Shown here: positions 27,058 through 34,944 of the stretch, one piece after another
Layout: the number at the start of each line of letters is the position of its first letter
How positions within the stretch are numbered: the stretch's first letter is position 1
Assembly (NCBI RefSeq): GCF_025717515.1
Contig: NZ_JAJIRN010000002.1
Coordinates: 310,001-374,000, forward strand
From: Roseateles oligotrophus
GTDB taxonomy: Bacteria; Pseudomonadota; Gammaproteobacteria; Burkholderiales; Burkholderiaceae_C
DNA: 64,000 nt
Reading direction: 5' to 3'
Position numbers and translations under genes: made by a program
Notes under the pieces: model-generated
Told to the model about the DNA's origin: nothing
What the model saw: only the letters and a program-made list of their open reading frames with translations
The model's database searches: none

Positions 27058-27594
27058 TCAATGCATCTGAATCGAGCCCTGGGAGCGACCCTTGCCGGCG
27101 CGGGCCGGTGGCTTGCACATACCGCAAACATAGTGGCGAGCGATTTCGTGCGGATGAGTGACGAATTGGCCACCACATTCCGAGCACTTGGTCATCGTCA
27201 ACATGCCGTTATCAATGAACTTCACCAAGCGCCAAGCGCGCGTCACCGACAGCATCGCCTCCAAGCCTTGGGCCTGTGTCTGCTCCTGGTAGAGCTGGTA
27301 GGCCTTGATGACGGCGTCGATTTCGTCCAGCTCCGACACCTTGTTCAGATACTCGTGCACATTCAAGAACAACGAAGCATGGATGTTCGGCTGCCAAGTC
27401 ATGAACCAATCGGTCGAGAACGGCAGTTGGCCCTTGGACGGACTCTTGCCCGAGACCTCTTTGTACAAGCGCAACAAACGCTCGTAGGACATGTCTGTCT
27501 CCGACTCCAGCACCTGCAGGCGTGCACCCAGGTTGATCAAAGTAACGGCACGGTTGATCTGAACTGCTTCGGTGAGGATGCTTTTTGCGCGCAT
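27058..27594 (-). CDS. flhC: Flagellar master regulator subunit FlhC, copy 2
   Basis: A 178-residue FlhC nearly identical to copy 1, with zinc-site pairs CSEC and CGMC intact. Nine residue differences are spread over the protein and none hits a zinc Cys, so both copies look functional. It is followed 15 bp later by the glycosyltransferase, whereas copy 1 is followed by a methyltransferase and motA. The two master operons therefore differ in downstream cargo. Confidence 0.95.
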   Translation of the reverse strand: MRAKSILTEAVQINRAVTLINLGARLQVLESETDMSYERLLRLYKEVSGKSPSKGQLPFSTDWFMTWQPNIHASLFLNVHEYLNKVSELDEIDAVIKAYQLYQEQTQAQGLEAMLSVTRAWRLVKFIDNGMLTMTKCSECGGQFVTHPHEIARHYVCGMCKPPARAGKGRSQGSIQMH

Positions 27595-27633
27595 GATGGA
27601 GTCTCGGTTTTCTAATTGACTGGGGGATTGAAA

Positions 27634-27957
27634 TCAAGCCGCTTCTTGATGGCGACCGGCCATCAAAATGCTGGCATGCAAGCGTGAGACACCGTCATTC
27701 GACGCGGTCTTGCTATGGCTGGTCAGCAAGCCCCAGACCAGATCGTCATCCATGCGGAAGCGGCACAGCAAGGTATTGCCGGAGGCGATCTTCATCAACT
27801 GAGCCGGGCTCAGCGTGGCGATCAGCGTCGCCGTGTCCTCGGACACTCCCAAACGATAGAGAGCCTGCTCGCGGTCGGCGCGAATCAAGTTCTGCGCCAA
27901 CATCAGGTAGGACAGATTGGCTTCACGGATTTCGGCGAGGATTTGGTCTGCGTTCAT
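27634..27957 (-). CDS. flhD: Flagellar master regulator subunit FlhD, copy 2
   Basis: A 107-residue FlhD, identical to copy 1 except for three residues by my reading (S to A in LIATLS, G to S and A to S in HSKTASN). The coding frame is intact. It should form the FlhD4C2 activator with either FlhC. The upstream sequence repeats that of copy 1 over about 140 bp, including the dyad element, so both operons may answer to the same regulator. Confidence 0.95.
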   Translation of the reverse strand: MNADQILAEIREANLSYLMLAQNLIRADREQALYRLGVSEDTATLIATLSPAQLMKIASGNTLLCRFRMDDDLVWGLLTSHSKTASNDGVSRLHASILMAGRHQEAA

Positions 27958-27979
27958 TTGAGGCTCCGGTTTTTGTCTT

Positions 27980-28010
27980 CACGATTCGTAACAACTTGAT
28001 ACGGATTGTG
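27980..28010. promoter_or_regulatory. Candidate operator upstream of flhDC copy 2
   Basis: CACGATTCGT (27980-27989) and ACGGATTGTG (28001-28010) form an imperfect inverted repeat with the same 21 bp spacing as the dyad before copy 1. The half-sites have changed more than the TTGAT core between them, so affinity may differ from copy 1. Confidence 0.45.
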
Positions 28011-28153
28011 AAGACTCAAACAAGGCAGCAACATCAGCCTAAATCCAGCCCTTGAGTCCGGCTTCTTCCCAGAGCCTTGTCAGGTAAGTTCCTACAGGGC
28101 TGCTCGCAAATGCAGGCGCTGCCCCGGAGCGCGCCATGTCAGCGCACGGCCAA

Positions 28154-28633
28154 TCATCCCAACAACTTATCGAGCCTGGCCAGCTCGGTTTGTGCCACCG
28201 GGTACAGATCCGGAGCTTCACTCATCAAGCTCAACAGGGCTTCACCTTGCAAAAGCTGACGCAGCGTTTGCCTGGCCAGCAGGGCCGAGCCCTGGCCGCT
28301 TTGAGCGAATGCCAGCGTGTATAGGCTGGCGCCATGCTCTGCGGAAATCGCCAGAGCCTGCCTAGCATAGGACTCGGCATGCTTAAGTTCGCCGGCACTC
28401 AGCAGCAGGGCAGCCATATCACTGAGCAACTCATGAGCCATAGGCTCTTGCTCAAGCGCATCCATCAATACCATCAAACCCTCTCCGACCCGCCCGTGGG
28501 CAGCCTCGGCGTAGGCGGCATTACGTGCCTGCGCCAGCAGCCAAGCGGCCTCGGCGCTGATTTCCCTAGCTTCAGGCTTCAGCGCCATGGCTTGCTGGGG
28601 GGCTTTCGTCATCGCTTGCGTCATTGCATGCAT
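28154..28633 (-). CDS. TPR-like helical protein
   Basis: A 159-residue, Ala/Leu-rich protein. Helix pairs such as AELLSDMAALLLSAGELKHAES-type segments (ALEQEPMAHELLSDMAALLL, AESYARQALAISAEHGASLY) have the W/Y-L-G-A-Y-A spacing of tetratricopeptide repeats. No catalytic domain is seen. It lies upstream of flhDC copy 2 on the same strand and between that operon and the flagellin genes, so a role as an accessory in flagellin modification or secretion is possible but unproven. The ATG at 28633 has CGGAG six bases upstream; the frame is open to 28732. Confidence 0.7.
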   Translation of the reverse strand: MHAMTQAMTKAPQQAMALKPEAREISAEAAWLLAQARNAAYAEAAHGRVGEGLMVLMDALEQEPMAHELLSDMAALLLSAGELKHAESYARQALAISAEHGASLYTLAFAQSGQGSALLARQTLRQLLQGEALLSLMSEAPDLYPVAQTELARLDKLLG

Positions 28634-29163
28634 GTGAATCTCCGAGAGGTTAAGTCCAGTCATCGCCTGCGCCATCTGCCGATCCAAGCGGCAAGTTTTG
28701 CCAAAGAGGATAGGCGGAGCCCAGCGTTCCAATAAAGATCAAAATCAGTTTGGTCCCAATCCATGCAGTCGCACGTTAGCGCCAAACAGCTTGCAGATTG
28801 AGAGGTGCGCCTGCGCGCACGTCTCGACGGCAATGTGGGGGACTTTAGGGTGGAGCACGAAAGCCATTCGACGAATAAGCGCGCCGAAGCTGGCGCTTAT
28901 CAAAACCTCTACCTGGCCGAGCCAGCCGAAAACAAGTCAGGGCGCGCAAGACAAGAAGCTCATTCTCTCTTGCCCTCTTTCAGCTACTCAGAATCACCTA
29001 GATTTCAAGGATCCCGCAAGAACCGTAAAGCCCGAGCAAAACCAGCGCCGACCTGCCCCAGCAGCTTCGCGCCCCCCTCCAAACCAGGTCGGCGGCAGCG
29101 AATCCAAGAACAGGGCCAGAACCCCGGCGCTTATCAACAGATCAAGCCTCTTGACAAAAGCGC
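28634..29163. other. Long intergenic region upstream of fliC1
   Basis: About 530 bp between the divergent TPR gene and the fliC1 promoter. Reading frames here have no protein-like pattern. A perfect 8 bp inverted repeat, ATAAGCGC (28875-28882) and GCGCTTAT (28893-28900), could form a hairpin or a regulator site. GGCGCTTATCAA recurs at about 29127, nearer the promoter. Confidence 0.45.
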
Positions 29164-29191
29164 TTAAGTTCGCCTTTGCGCAGGCCGATAC
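29164..29191 (+). promoter_or_regulatory. Sigma28 promoter of fliC1
   Basis: TTAAGTTC (29164-29171), a 12-base spacer, then GCCGATAC (29184-29191), close to the FliA consensus TAAAGTTT-N11-GCCGATAA. It lies about 220 bp before the flagellin start, giving a long 5' leader. Confidence 0.75.
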
Positions 29192-29409
29192 CAACTTAAC
29201 GGGTCTGGAAACAGATGCGTGGTCCGGTAGGTAGGCCGCCAAGTTGAGTACTTCATCTGATGGAGCACGGAGCAGCAACGGTTACCTGGCGCCGGGCGAG
29301 GCGGGTCAAGGTCGCAAGACCGAAGACCCTAATCTCGGAAATTCACCCGAATGACCGAATCACGTCGGCGCTTAGCCGGGAATCTTCGTAGCTGAAACAG
29401 GAGCACATC

Positions 29410-30249
29410 ATGCCCGCAATCATCAATTCCAATATTGCCTCACTGAACGCGCAACGCAATGTTGCAACTTCGCAGAACTCGCTGGCTGTCGCCATGCAGC
29501 GCTTGTCCTCTGGACTGCGAGTCAACTCCGCCAAAGACGATGCCGCCGGTCTGTCGATCGCCGAACGGATGACCGCTCAAGTACGCGGCATGAACGTCGC
29601 GGTTCGAAACGCCAATGACGGTATCTCTTTGTCGCAAACCGCTGAAGGCGCCTTAGGCAAAATCGGCGATTCGCTGCAGCGTATGCGTGAATTGGGTGTA
29701 CAGGCCCGTAACGCGACGAACACCACCACCGACTTGGACTCGATCGGCAAGGAATTCTCCGAACTTGGCGCGGAAATTCAGCGCGTCGCGTCCGGCACCA
29801 CCTTCAACGGCAAAGCAATCATCGGCGCAGGAGCGGGGGCTCAGCTATTCCAAATTGGGGCGAACACAACGACCAACGACTCGGTCACGGTGACGACCAC
29901 GAACATGGCCGGCAACGCCGACATCACAGCGGTGACCTCCGATGTGATCGACAACACAAAAACGGCGGCCGACCTGAAAACCACCATTGACAATATTGAT
30001 ACGGCCATCAGTACGGTCAGCTCAGAACGCGCCTCGTTGGGTGCCTCGCAAAATCGCTTTGACGCGGTGATCTCGAACCTGATGGTGTCGGTGGAAAACC
30101 AAACTGCATCGCGCAGCCGGATTCTGGACACAGACTACGCAACCGAGACGGCCAATCTGAGTCGATCGCAGATCCTGCAGCAAGCCGGTACGGCCATGAT
30201 TGCACAAGCCAATCAGATGCCACAGAACGTGCTCTCCTTGCTTCGATGA
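29410..30249 (+). CDS. fliC: Flagellin 1
   Basis: A 279-residue short flagellin. The N-terminal D0/D1 region begins MPAIINSNIASLNAQRN and contains RLSSGLRVNSAKDDAAGLSIA; the C-terminal D1/D0 has QNRFDAVISNLMVSVENQTASRS-type sequence and ends QNVLSLLR. The central variable domain is only ~80 residues, so D2/D3 are essentially absent. It has its own sigma28 promoter and a strong terminator. Two paralogues follow; this one lacks the final GG seen at the end of the others and carries a Thr-rich centre. It is a likely target of FliB and the glycosyltransferase. Confidence 0.97.
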   Translation: MPAIINSNIASLNAQRNVATSQNSLAVAMQRLSSGLRVNSAKDDAAGLSIAERMTAQVRGMNVAVRNANDGISLSQTAEGALGKIGDSLQRMRELGVQARNATNTTTDLDSIGKEFSELGAEIQRVASGTTFNGKAIIGAGAGAQLFQIGANTTTNDSVTVTTTNMAGNADITAVTSDVIDNTKTAADLKTTIDNIDTAISTVSSERASLGASQNRFDAVISNLMVSVENQTASRSRILDTDYATETANLSRSQILQQAGTAMIAQANQMPQNVLSLLR

Positions 30250-30330
30250 CCCCGGGCCAGCCCAGCTGGCCCTGAGTTCACCCGTCGGAGCAGGAACGGA
30301 TAGCCTCACCCCTCCAGCACAAGCCCCTTG

Positions 30331-30386
30331 ACGCCACCCATAATGCCGCCTTTGAGCAGCATCCCAGCGATGGGTGGCGTTTTTTT
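30331..30386 (+). terminator. Terminator after fliC1
   Basis: ACGCCACCCAT (30331-30341) pairs perfectly with ATGGGTGGCGT (30370-30380) and is followed by seven T. The loop is long (28 bases). It isolates fliC1 from fliC2. Confidence 0.85.
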
Positions 30387-30398
30387 GAAAGAAACTAT

Positions 30399-30426
30399 TC
30401 AAGTCAATCCAAGGTGTCTCCGATAA
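30399..30426 (+). promoter_or_regulatory. Sigma28 promoter of fliC2
   Basis: TCAAGTCA (30399-30406), a 12-base spacer and TCCGATAA (30419-30426) match the FliA pattern, with the same spacer length as the fliC1 promoter. It sits just after the fliC1 terminator and about 220 bp before fliC2, the same leader length as fliC1. Confidence 0.7.
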
Positions 30427-30644
30427 CAAGTCAACGGGTCCGAGGAAGTGAATGGACTACGTGGTCCGGTTAACCGGCCCTGTACAGACCTCCAATTCCG
30501 GGGGTTAACAGGACAGGCGGCGGACGGTGCAAAGCAGCGGAATTATCCGTGTGCATTGCTGGCAAAGCTGCCTCCTCAAGCAGCCTAGTTATCGAACCGT
30601 GAGACCGGGTTTCCGGCAAGTCTTAGACACCGAAAGGATTGAAA

Positions 30645-31490
30645 ATGCCCTCCATCATCAATACCAATATTGGCTCGCTGAACGCTCAACGCAACACCGC
30701 AGGCACACAGCTTTCTTTGGCCACCTCAATGCAACGCCTGTCTTCGGGCATGCGGGTCAATTCATCCAAGGATGATGCGGCCGGCTTGGCGATTGCAGAA
30801 CGAATGGGTTCGCAAATCAGAGGCATGAACGTTGCAGTCCGCAACGCCAATGACGGCATCTCCTTGTCGCAAACGGCTGAAGGCGCCTTATCAAAAGTGG
30901 GGGACTCCTTGCAGCGCATGCGTGAGCTGGGGGTGCAAGCCCGTAACGCCACGAACACCACCACCGATTTGGACTCGATCGGCAAGGAGTTCACCGAGTT
31001 GGGCGCCGAAATCCAGCGCGTCCTGGCCGGCACAACCTTCAACGGCAAAGCCGTTCTGGGCTCCGAAGCAGGTGCTCAATTGTTCCAAATCGGCGCCAAT
31101 ACAACCAACAACGATGCGGTCACGGTCACCACCGTAAATATGACGACCGACGCTGATATCACCGCAGTGACGACGGATACCATCGATAACACCAAGACGG
31201 CGGCCGACTTGAAGACCACCATCGACAACATCGACGTAGCCATCAACACCGTCAGCTCCAACCGAGCCACACTGGGTGCTGCCCAGAATCGCTTTGAGGC
31301 AGTGATCTCCAATCTGATGGTCTCGGTCGAGAATCAGAGTTCAGCGCGCAGTCGCATCATGGATGCCGACTATGCGTCGGAGACGGCCAACTTGAGTCGT
31401 GCGCAGATTTTGCAGCAGGCAGGCTCAGCGATGATTTCGCAAGCCAACCAGATGCCGCAACAAGTGTTGTCGCTGCTGCGTGGCGGCTGA
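30645..31490 (+). CDS. fliC: Flagellin 2
   Basis: A 281-residue flagellin closely similar to flagellin 1 over the N- and C-terminal regions (MPSIINTNIGSLNAQRN at the start; QQVLSLLRGG at the end), with most differences in the first 30 residues and in the central Thr/Val-rich stretch. The start at 30645 is preceded by AAAGG with seven bases spacing. It has its own promoter and terminator, so the three flagellins can be controlled separately. Confidence 0.97.
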   Translation: MPSIINTNIGSLNAQRNTAGTQLSLATSMQRLSSGMRVNSSKDDAAGLAIAERMGSQIRGMNVAVRNANDGISLSQTAEGALSKVGDSLQRMRELGVQARNATNTTTDLDSIGKEFTELGAEIQRVLAGTTFNGKAVLGSEAGAQLFQIGANTTNNDAVTVTTVNMTTDADITAVTTDTIDNTKTAADLKTTIDNIDVAINTVSSNRATLGAAQNRFEAVISNLMVSVENQSSARSRIMDADYASETANLSRAQILQQAGSAMISQANQMPQQVLSLLRGG

Positions 31491-31531
31491 TAGAGAGACG
31501 GTGCCAGGTTTCACCTGATTTTTCAAAAAAT

Positions 31532-31572
31532 GGCTCCCGCCCCGACCCAGCGTCGGGCCGGGAGCCTTTTTT
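31532..31572 (+). terminator. Terminator after fliC2
   Basis: GGCTCCCG pairs with CGGGAGCC, and an inner CCCGAC pairs with GTCGGG around a five-base loop; six T follow (31567-31572). This is a strong intrinsic terminator. Confidence 0.92.
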
Positions 31573-31693
31573 ATGGGCGATGTTTCGCCCCTTTTTCGGA
31601 GCTTTGAAACAACTAAGCACTCAGAAAATTCGTTCATCGGGTTGGATTTATTGCCGACCCGGCGTTCGGAACAAGCGGCGGCCCTTGATGGCA

Positions 31694-31720
31694 TAAAGCT
31701 TGAAATGGCCGGGCGGAGAT
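31694..31720 (+). promoter_or_regulatory. Weak sigma28-like promoter of fliC3
   Basis: TAAAGCTT (31694-31701), 11 bases, then GCGGAGAT (31713-31720). The -35 is nearly perfect but the -10 matches the consensus at only about five of eight positions, so expression may be lower than for fliC1 and fliC2. Confidence 0.4.
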
Positions 31721-31802
31721 GGCGACTGAAGAACCTTGGGTTCGCAGCCACCACAGGACGCCGGCTTGACCGGAAGTTAGCGAATTTTGTAGGAGTGCTC
31801 AA

Positions 31803-32651
31803 ATGCCCCAGACCATTAACACCAATATTGCCTCGCTCAATGCGCAGCGCAATCTCAATATGTCGCAGGGTTCGCTGGCGGTGTCCATGCAACGTCTGTC
31901 GTCGGGTATGCGCGTGAACTCCGCCAAGGATGACGCGGCCGGCCTGGCGATTGCGGAACGCATGAACGCCCAGGTACGCGGCATGAATGTGGCGATTCGC
32001 AACGCGAACGACGGCATCTCGCTGGCGCAAACGGCTGAAGGTGCGCTGTCCAAGGTCGGCGACACCTTGCAACGAATGCGCGAGCTTTCGGTGCAATCGC
32101 GCAATGCCACCAACACCACCACCGACCTTGACTCGATCGGTGCGGAATACAGCGAGTTGGCCCAGGAAATAACGCGCGTGCTGGCCGGTACAACGTTCAA
32201 CGGCAAAAAGATTCTGGGTGTCGACGCGACTCTGCCGCAAGAATTCCAGGTCGGACCCAATACCGGCGCGGAAGACACCATCACGGTGGCCACCTCAGAC
32301 CTCACGGCCGACGCCACCATCACGACGGTGACTGGATCTTCCATCAGCAACGCCTCGACGACGGCCGACTTGGCGCTCGTGATCGAAAACCTTGATGTGG
32401 CGCTCAATACCGTCAGCAGTCAGCGCGCCACATTGGGCGCCTCTCAGAACCGATTTGAGGCGGTGATTTCAAACCTGCAGGTCTCGGTGGAAAACCAAAG
32501 CGCGGCGCGAAGCCGCATCATGGATGCCGACTACGCTGCGGAAACATCGAATCTGAGTCGGACTCAGATCCTGCAACAGGCGGGCAATGCGATGGTGGCT
32601 CAGGCCAACCAATTGCCACAGCAGGTATTGAGCCTGCTCAGAGGTGGCTAA
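31803..32651 (+). CDS. fliC: Flagellin 3
   Basis: A 282-residue flagellin, the most divergent of the three. It keeps the N-terminal SLNAQRNLNMSQGSLAVSMQ and C-terminal LSLLRGG blocks, but the ends of D1 read VQSRNATNTTT and QEITRVLAGTTFNGKK, and the centre (ATLPQEFQVGPNTGAEDT) is different in sequence. In other bacteria with several flagellins, the products occupy different filament zones; that is only a possibility here. It is followed by a hairpin terminator. Confidence 0.96.
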   Translation: MPQTINTNIASLNAQRNLNMSQGSLAVSMQRLSSGMRVNSAKDDAAGLAIAERMNAQVRGMNVAIRNANDGISLAQTAEGALSKVGDTLQRMRELSVQSRNATNTTTDLDSIGAEYSELAQEITRVLAGTTFNGKKILGVDATLPQEFQVGPNTGAEDTITVATSDLTADATITTVTGSSISNASTTADLALVIENLDVALNTVSSQRATLGASQNRFEAVISNLQVSVENQSAARSRIMDADYAAETSNLSRTQILQQAGNAMVAQANQLPQQVLSLLRGG

Positions 32652-32659
32652 GCGTCGAG

Positions 32660-32683
32660 ATGAGACCCGTAACAGGGTCTCAT
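32660..32683 (+). terminator. Hairpin terminator after fliC3
   Basis: ATGAGACCC (32660-32668) and GGGTCTCAT (32675-32683) form a perfect 9 bp stem with a six-base loop, 9 bp past the fliC3 stop. The T-run is weak. Confidence 0.65.
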
Positions 32684-32689
32684 TGACTC

Positions 32690-32736
32690 TCAAGAAGTCA
32701 CCAATATGGTCGATAGTGCAGATGCCTATCGACCAT
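32690..32736 (+). promoter_or_regulatory. Sigma28-like promoter of fliD with -10 inside a perfect palindrome
   Basis: TCAAGAAG (32690-32697), 11 bases, then GTCGATAG (32709-32716), which matches the FliA -10 at six of eight bases. The -10 is part of a perfect 11 bp inverted repeat, ATGGTCGATAG (32706-32716) and CTATCGACCAT (32726-32736). The palindrome could be a regulator site or an mRNA 5' hairpin. Confidence 0.55.
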
Positions 32737-32784
32737 TGGTCATTTTAAGAGCGCCCTTCACCAGGCGTTTCATGGAGCATCCAC

Positions 32785-34227
32785 ATGCCCAGCATCACCT
32801 CAGCCGGCATCGGCAGCGGCCTCGACATCGAGTCTTTGATCGGCAAGCTGGTCGCAGTTGAACGAACCCCCATCAATCAACTGAAGACGCATACCGACGG
32901 TCTGAAGACACAGCTTTCGGCCTACGGAAAGATCCAGAGCGCGCTAGCCGCCATGCGGGACGCCGCCGCGAAATTGACCAAACCTGACACTTGGGCCGCC
33001 AGCATGGGCAGTTCGAGCGATGCGACGGCCGTGACGGTCAGCCCGGGTGCATCGGCGCCGACCGGGAATGTCGCGGTGACCGTCAACCGGCTGGCATCGG
33101 CACAGTCCATCGCCAGCAAGACGCTGCCGCTCGGCGAGTCCATCGGCCAAGGCACGATCACCATCGAGTTGGGAAAGTGGGGCGATGCCACCGCCCCTGA
33201 CCTGCCCTCATTTACCAAAAAGGCCGGGAGCAGCACGATCACCATCGATATCGGCGAGGGCACCGACCAGCTCGCACAAATACGTGACCAGATCAATTTA
33301 AAGGCAGCCGGCGTCATACAAGCCTCCATCGTCACCGACAACAGCGGCACTCGCTTGGTAATGCGGTCGAGCGAAACCGGCGCCACAAATGGCTTTCGCG
33401 TCGGTGTCGCAGACGCCGACGGCCAAAGCGATGACCAAGGCTTGTCGGCCTTGTCCTACGACCCCGGCTTGCCTTTGTCCTTTATGACGCGGAACCAATC
33501 GGCAGCTAATGCAGACGTCCTGCTCAATGGTCTACCGGTTGATTCTGAATCGAATACGCTGAAGGACTCCATCGACGGCATGACGATCAATTTGCTCAAG
33601 GCCAGCACGACCGAGATCAACCTGACGATAGGGCCGGACAAGGATTCGATCAAAAAGGCGGTCACCGACTTCGCCACCGCCTACAACGCTGTGGCGACCT
33701 TGATGGCCGAGCAGACCAAGTATGACGCCGCCAACAAAAAAGGTGCCACGCTGCAGGGCGACTCATCGGTGGTCGGAATTCAGTTTGAAATGCGCGGCCT
33801 GGCAGGTGGGACTTCCGCCGTGGGAGGAAAATTCTCCAGATTTTCCGAGATCGGCCTGGACCCCAGTTCAGGCGGCGTATTCAAAACCAACACCAGCAAG
33901 TTGGACACGGCGCTCGGCGATCTGGCCAGCCTGAAGACGCTCTTCATGGGCGCAGACAGCAGCAATTCAAACAATGTCGGTTTGGCCAAGCAACTCCAGT
34001 CTTTTGCTGACCAGGCGCTTGGTTTCAACGGTCGCATCACCAATCGACAGACCGGCCTGCAAAAAGCGATCGACAACGACGGCAAGAGCGCGGAGCGCCT
34101 TGAGACCAAGGTCAGTCTTACCGAGACGCGATTGCGCGCCCGCTACACCGCTTTGGACGTCCAGATGGGCAAGCTCAACGGTCTGTCAACCTATGTGACC
34201 CAACAATTGAACAACTTGGTCAAATAA
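32785..34227 (+). CDS. fliD: Filament cap protein FliD
   Basis: A 480-residue hook-associated protein 2. The N-terminus (SAGIGSGLDIESLIGKLVAV) and the C-terminal coiled-coil region (ETRLRARYTALDVQMGKLNG, ending in YVTQQLNNLVK) are typical of FliD_N and FliD_C. It caps the filament and folds incoming flagellin. It follows the flagellin genes and precedes fliS-fliT, the usual order, and is closed by a strong terminator. Confidence 0.96.
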   Translation: MPSITSAGIGSGLDIESLIGKLVAVERTPINQLKTHTDGLKTQLSAYGKIQSALAAMRDAAAKLTKPDTWAASMGSSSDATAVTVSPGASAPTGNVAVTVNRLASAQSIASKTLPLGESIGQGTITIELGKWGDATAPDLPSFTKKAGSSTITIDIGEGTDQLAQIRDQINLKAAGVIQASIVTDNSGTRLVMRSSETGATNGFRVGVADADGQSDDQGLSALSYDPGLPLSFMTRNQSAANADVLLNGLPVDSESNTLKDSIDGMTINLLKASTTEINLTIGPDKDSIKKAVTDFATAYNAVATLMAEQTKYDAANKKGATLQGDSSVVGIQFEMRGLAGGTSAVGGKFSRFSEIGLDPSSGGVFKTNTSKLDTALGDLASLKTLFMGADSSNSNNVGLAKQLQSFADQALGFNGRITNRQTGLQKAIDNDGKSAERLETKVSLTETRLRARYTALDVQMGKLNGLSTYVTQQLNNLVK

Positions 34228-34272
34228 AGCGAGATCCTCCTCGGTCGGCGCGGCCGATCGAGGCAAGAAATC

Positions 34273-34302
34273 AAAGGCGAACTCCATCGAGTTCGCCTTT
34301 TT
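34273..34302 (+). terminator. Terminator after fliD
   Basis: AAAGGCGAACTC and GAGTTCGCCTTT form a perfect 12 bp stem with a CATC loop, followed by more T. It separates fliD from fliS. Confidence 0.92.
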
Positions 34303-34388
34303 GCTTTCTGCCAGCGGAACTAATTCACGCCACAAGCGCCGACATGCTCGTACCCGGCACTGCAGGGTTTTCTGCAGGCTTGGATCAC

Positions 34389-34415
34389 TCAAGTTAAGCG
34401 CCCGAGGGTCGAAAA
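34389..34415 (+). promoter_or_regulatory. Sigma28-like promoter of fliS
   Basis: TCAAGTTA (34389-34396), 11 bases, then GTCGAAAA (34408-34415), matching the FliA consensus at about five and six of eight positions. It lies 32 bp before the fliS start. Confidence 0.6.
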
Positions 34416-34447
34416 CAATTCAACACGGCACATTCGGAAAGAATCAT

Positions 34448-34879
34448 ATGTACGGCAACGCCTCATCACCCTTTGCATCGCGAACACAGCGCGCCTCGAT
34501 GTACCGCAAAGTGGGCCTGGAGACCGATGTACAAGGCGCCAGCCCTCACCGTTTGGTCGGTATGTTGTTTGACGGCGTCTTCGACGCCATGAATCAGGCT
34601 CGCGCTGGAATCGAAAACGGCAATACCGAGCTGAAGAATCGATCCTTGAGCCGCGCCGTGCGGATTTTGGATGAAGGCCTGAAGGCCAGCCTGAATTTGC
34701 AAGCCGGCCCTTTGGCCAACGACCTGAACGACCTTTACGCTTATCTGTGCATGCGCCTGACCAAGGCCAATCTGCACGGAGACATCAGCGCCATCGAAGA
34801 ATGCCAACGCATTCTGACGCCCGTGCGAGAAGCCTGGACGGCGATCGCCCAATCACCCGAGGTCCTACGCGCAGCATGA
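34448..34879 (+). CDS. fliS: Flagellin chaperone FliS
   Basis: A 143-residue four-helix protein; SMYRKVGLETDVQGASPHRLVGMLFDG is split here as YRKVGLETDVQGASPH and RLVGMLFDG, both hallmark FliS blocks. It binds the flagellin C-terminus and prevents premature polymerisation. The start at 34448 (MYGNASSPF) fits the family; the longer frame upstream contains the promoter. The gene reaches to within 66 bp of the fliT start. Confidence 0.95.
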   Translation: MYGNASSPFASRTQRASMYRKVGLETDVQGASPHRLVGMLFDGVFDAMNQARAGIENGNTELKNRSLSRAVRILDEGLKASLNLQAGPLANDLNDLYAYLCMRLTKANLHGDISAIEECQRILTPVREAWTAIAQSPEVLRAA

Positions 34880-34944
34880 AGCCACGTAAAAACCCACAGC
34901 CAAGCATCAGCCCATCCACCCCTCAGTCTCCGGCGGAACTCGCT

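Larger units (their letters stand above)
27058..28098 (-). repeat. Segmental duplication, unit 2 (flhDC plus upstream region)
   Basis: This is the partner of 23490-24535 in the same orientation. Similarity covers flhC, the 39 bp spacer, flhD and the upstream region up to about GTCAGGTAAGTTCCTACA (28079-28096). Confidence 0.85.

Noticed and set aside
25978-27615. 545-codon plus-strand frame
   Set aside because: It lies antisense to the glycosyltransferase and flhC copy 2, which have clear family motifs; its His/Gln/Arg-rich translation is typical of a GC-rich shadow frame.
23490-28098. flhDC duplication as an insertion-sequence-borne composite
   Set aside because: No transposase or terminal inverted repeats are seen at the edges of the duplicated units.
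28875-28900. Perfect 8 bp inverted repeat as a transcription terminator
   Set aside because: No T-run on either side and no gene ends nearby; left as a possible regulator site.
28698-29234. 178-codon plus-strand frame before fliC1
   Set aside because: Polar, repeat-free sequence without family resemblance; it contains the sigma28 promoter of fliC1 and has no ribosome binding site.
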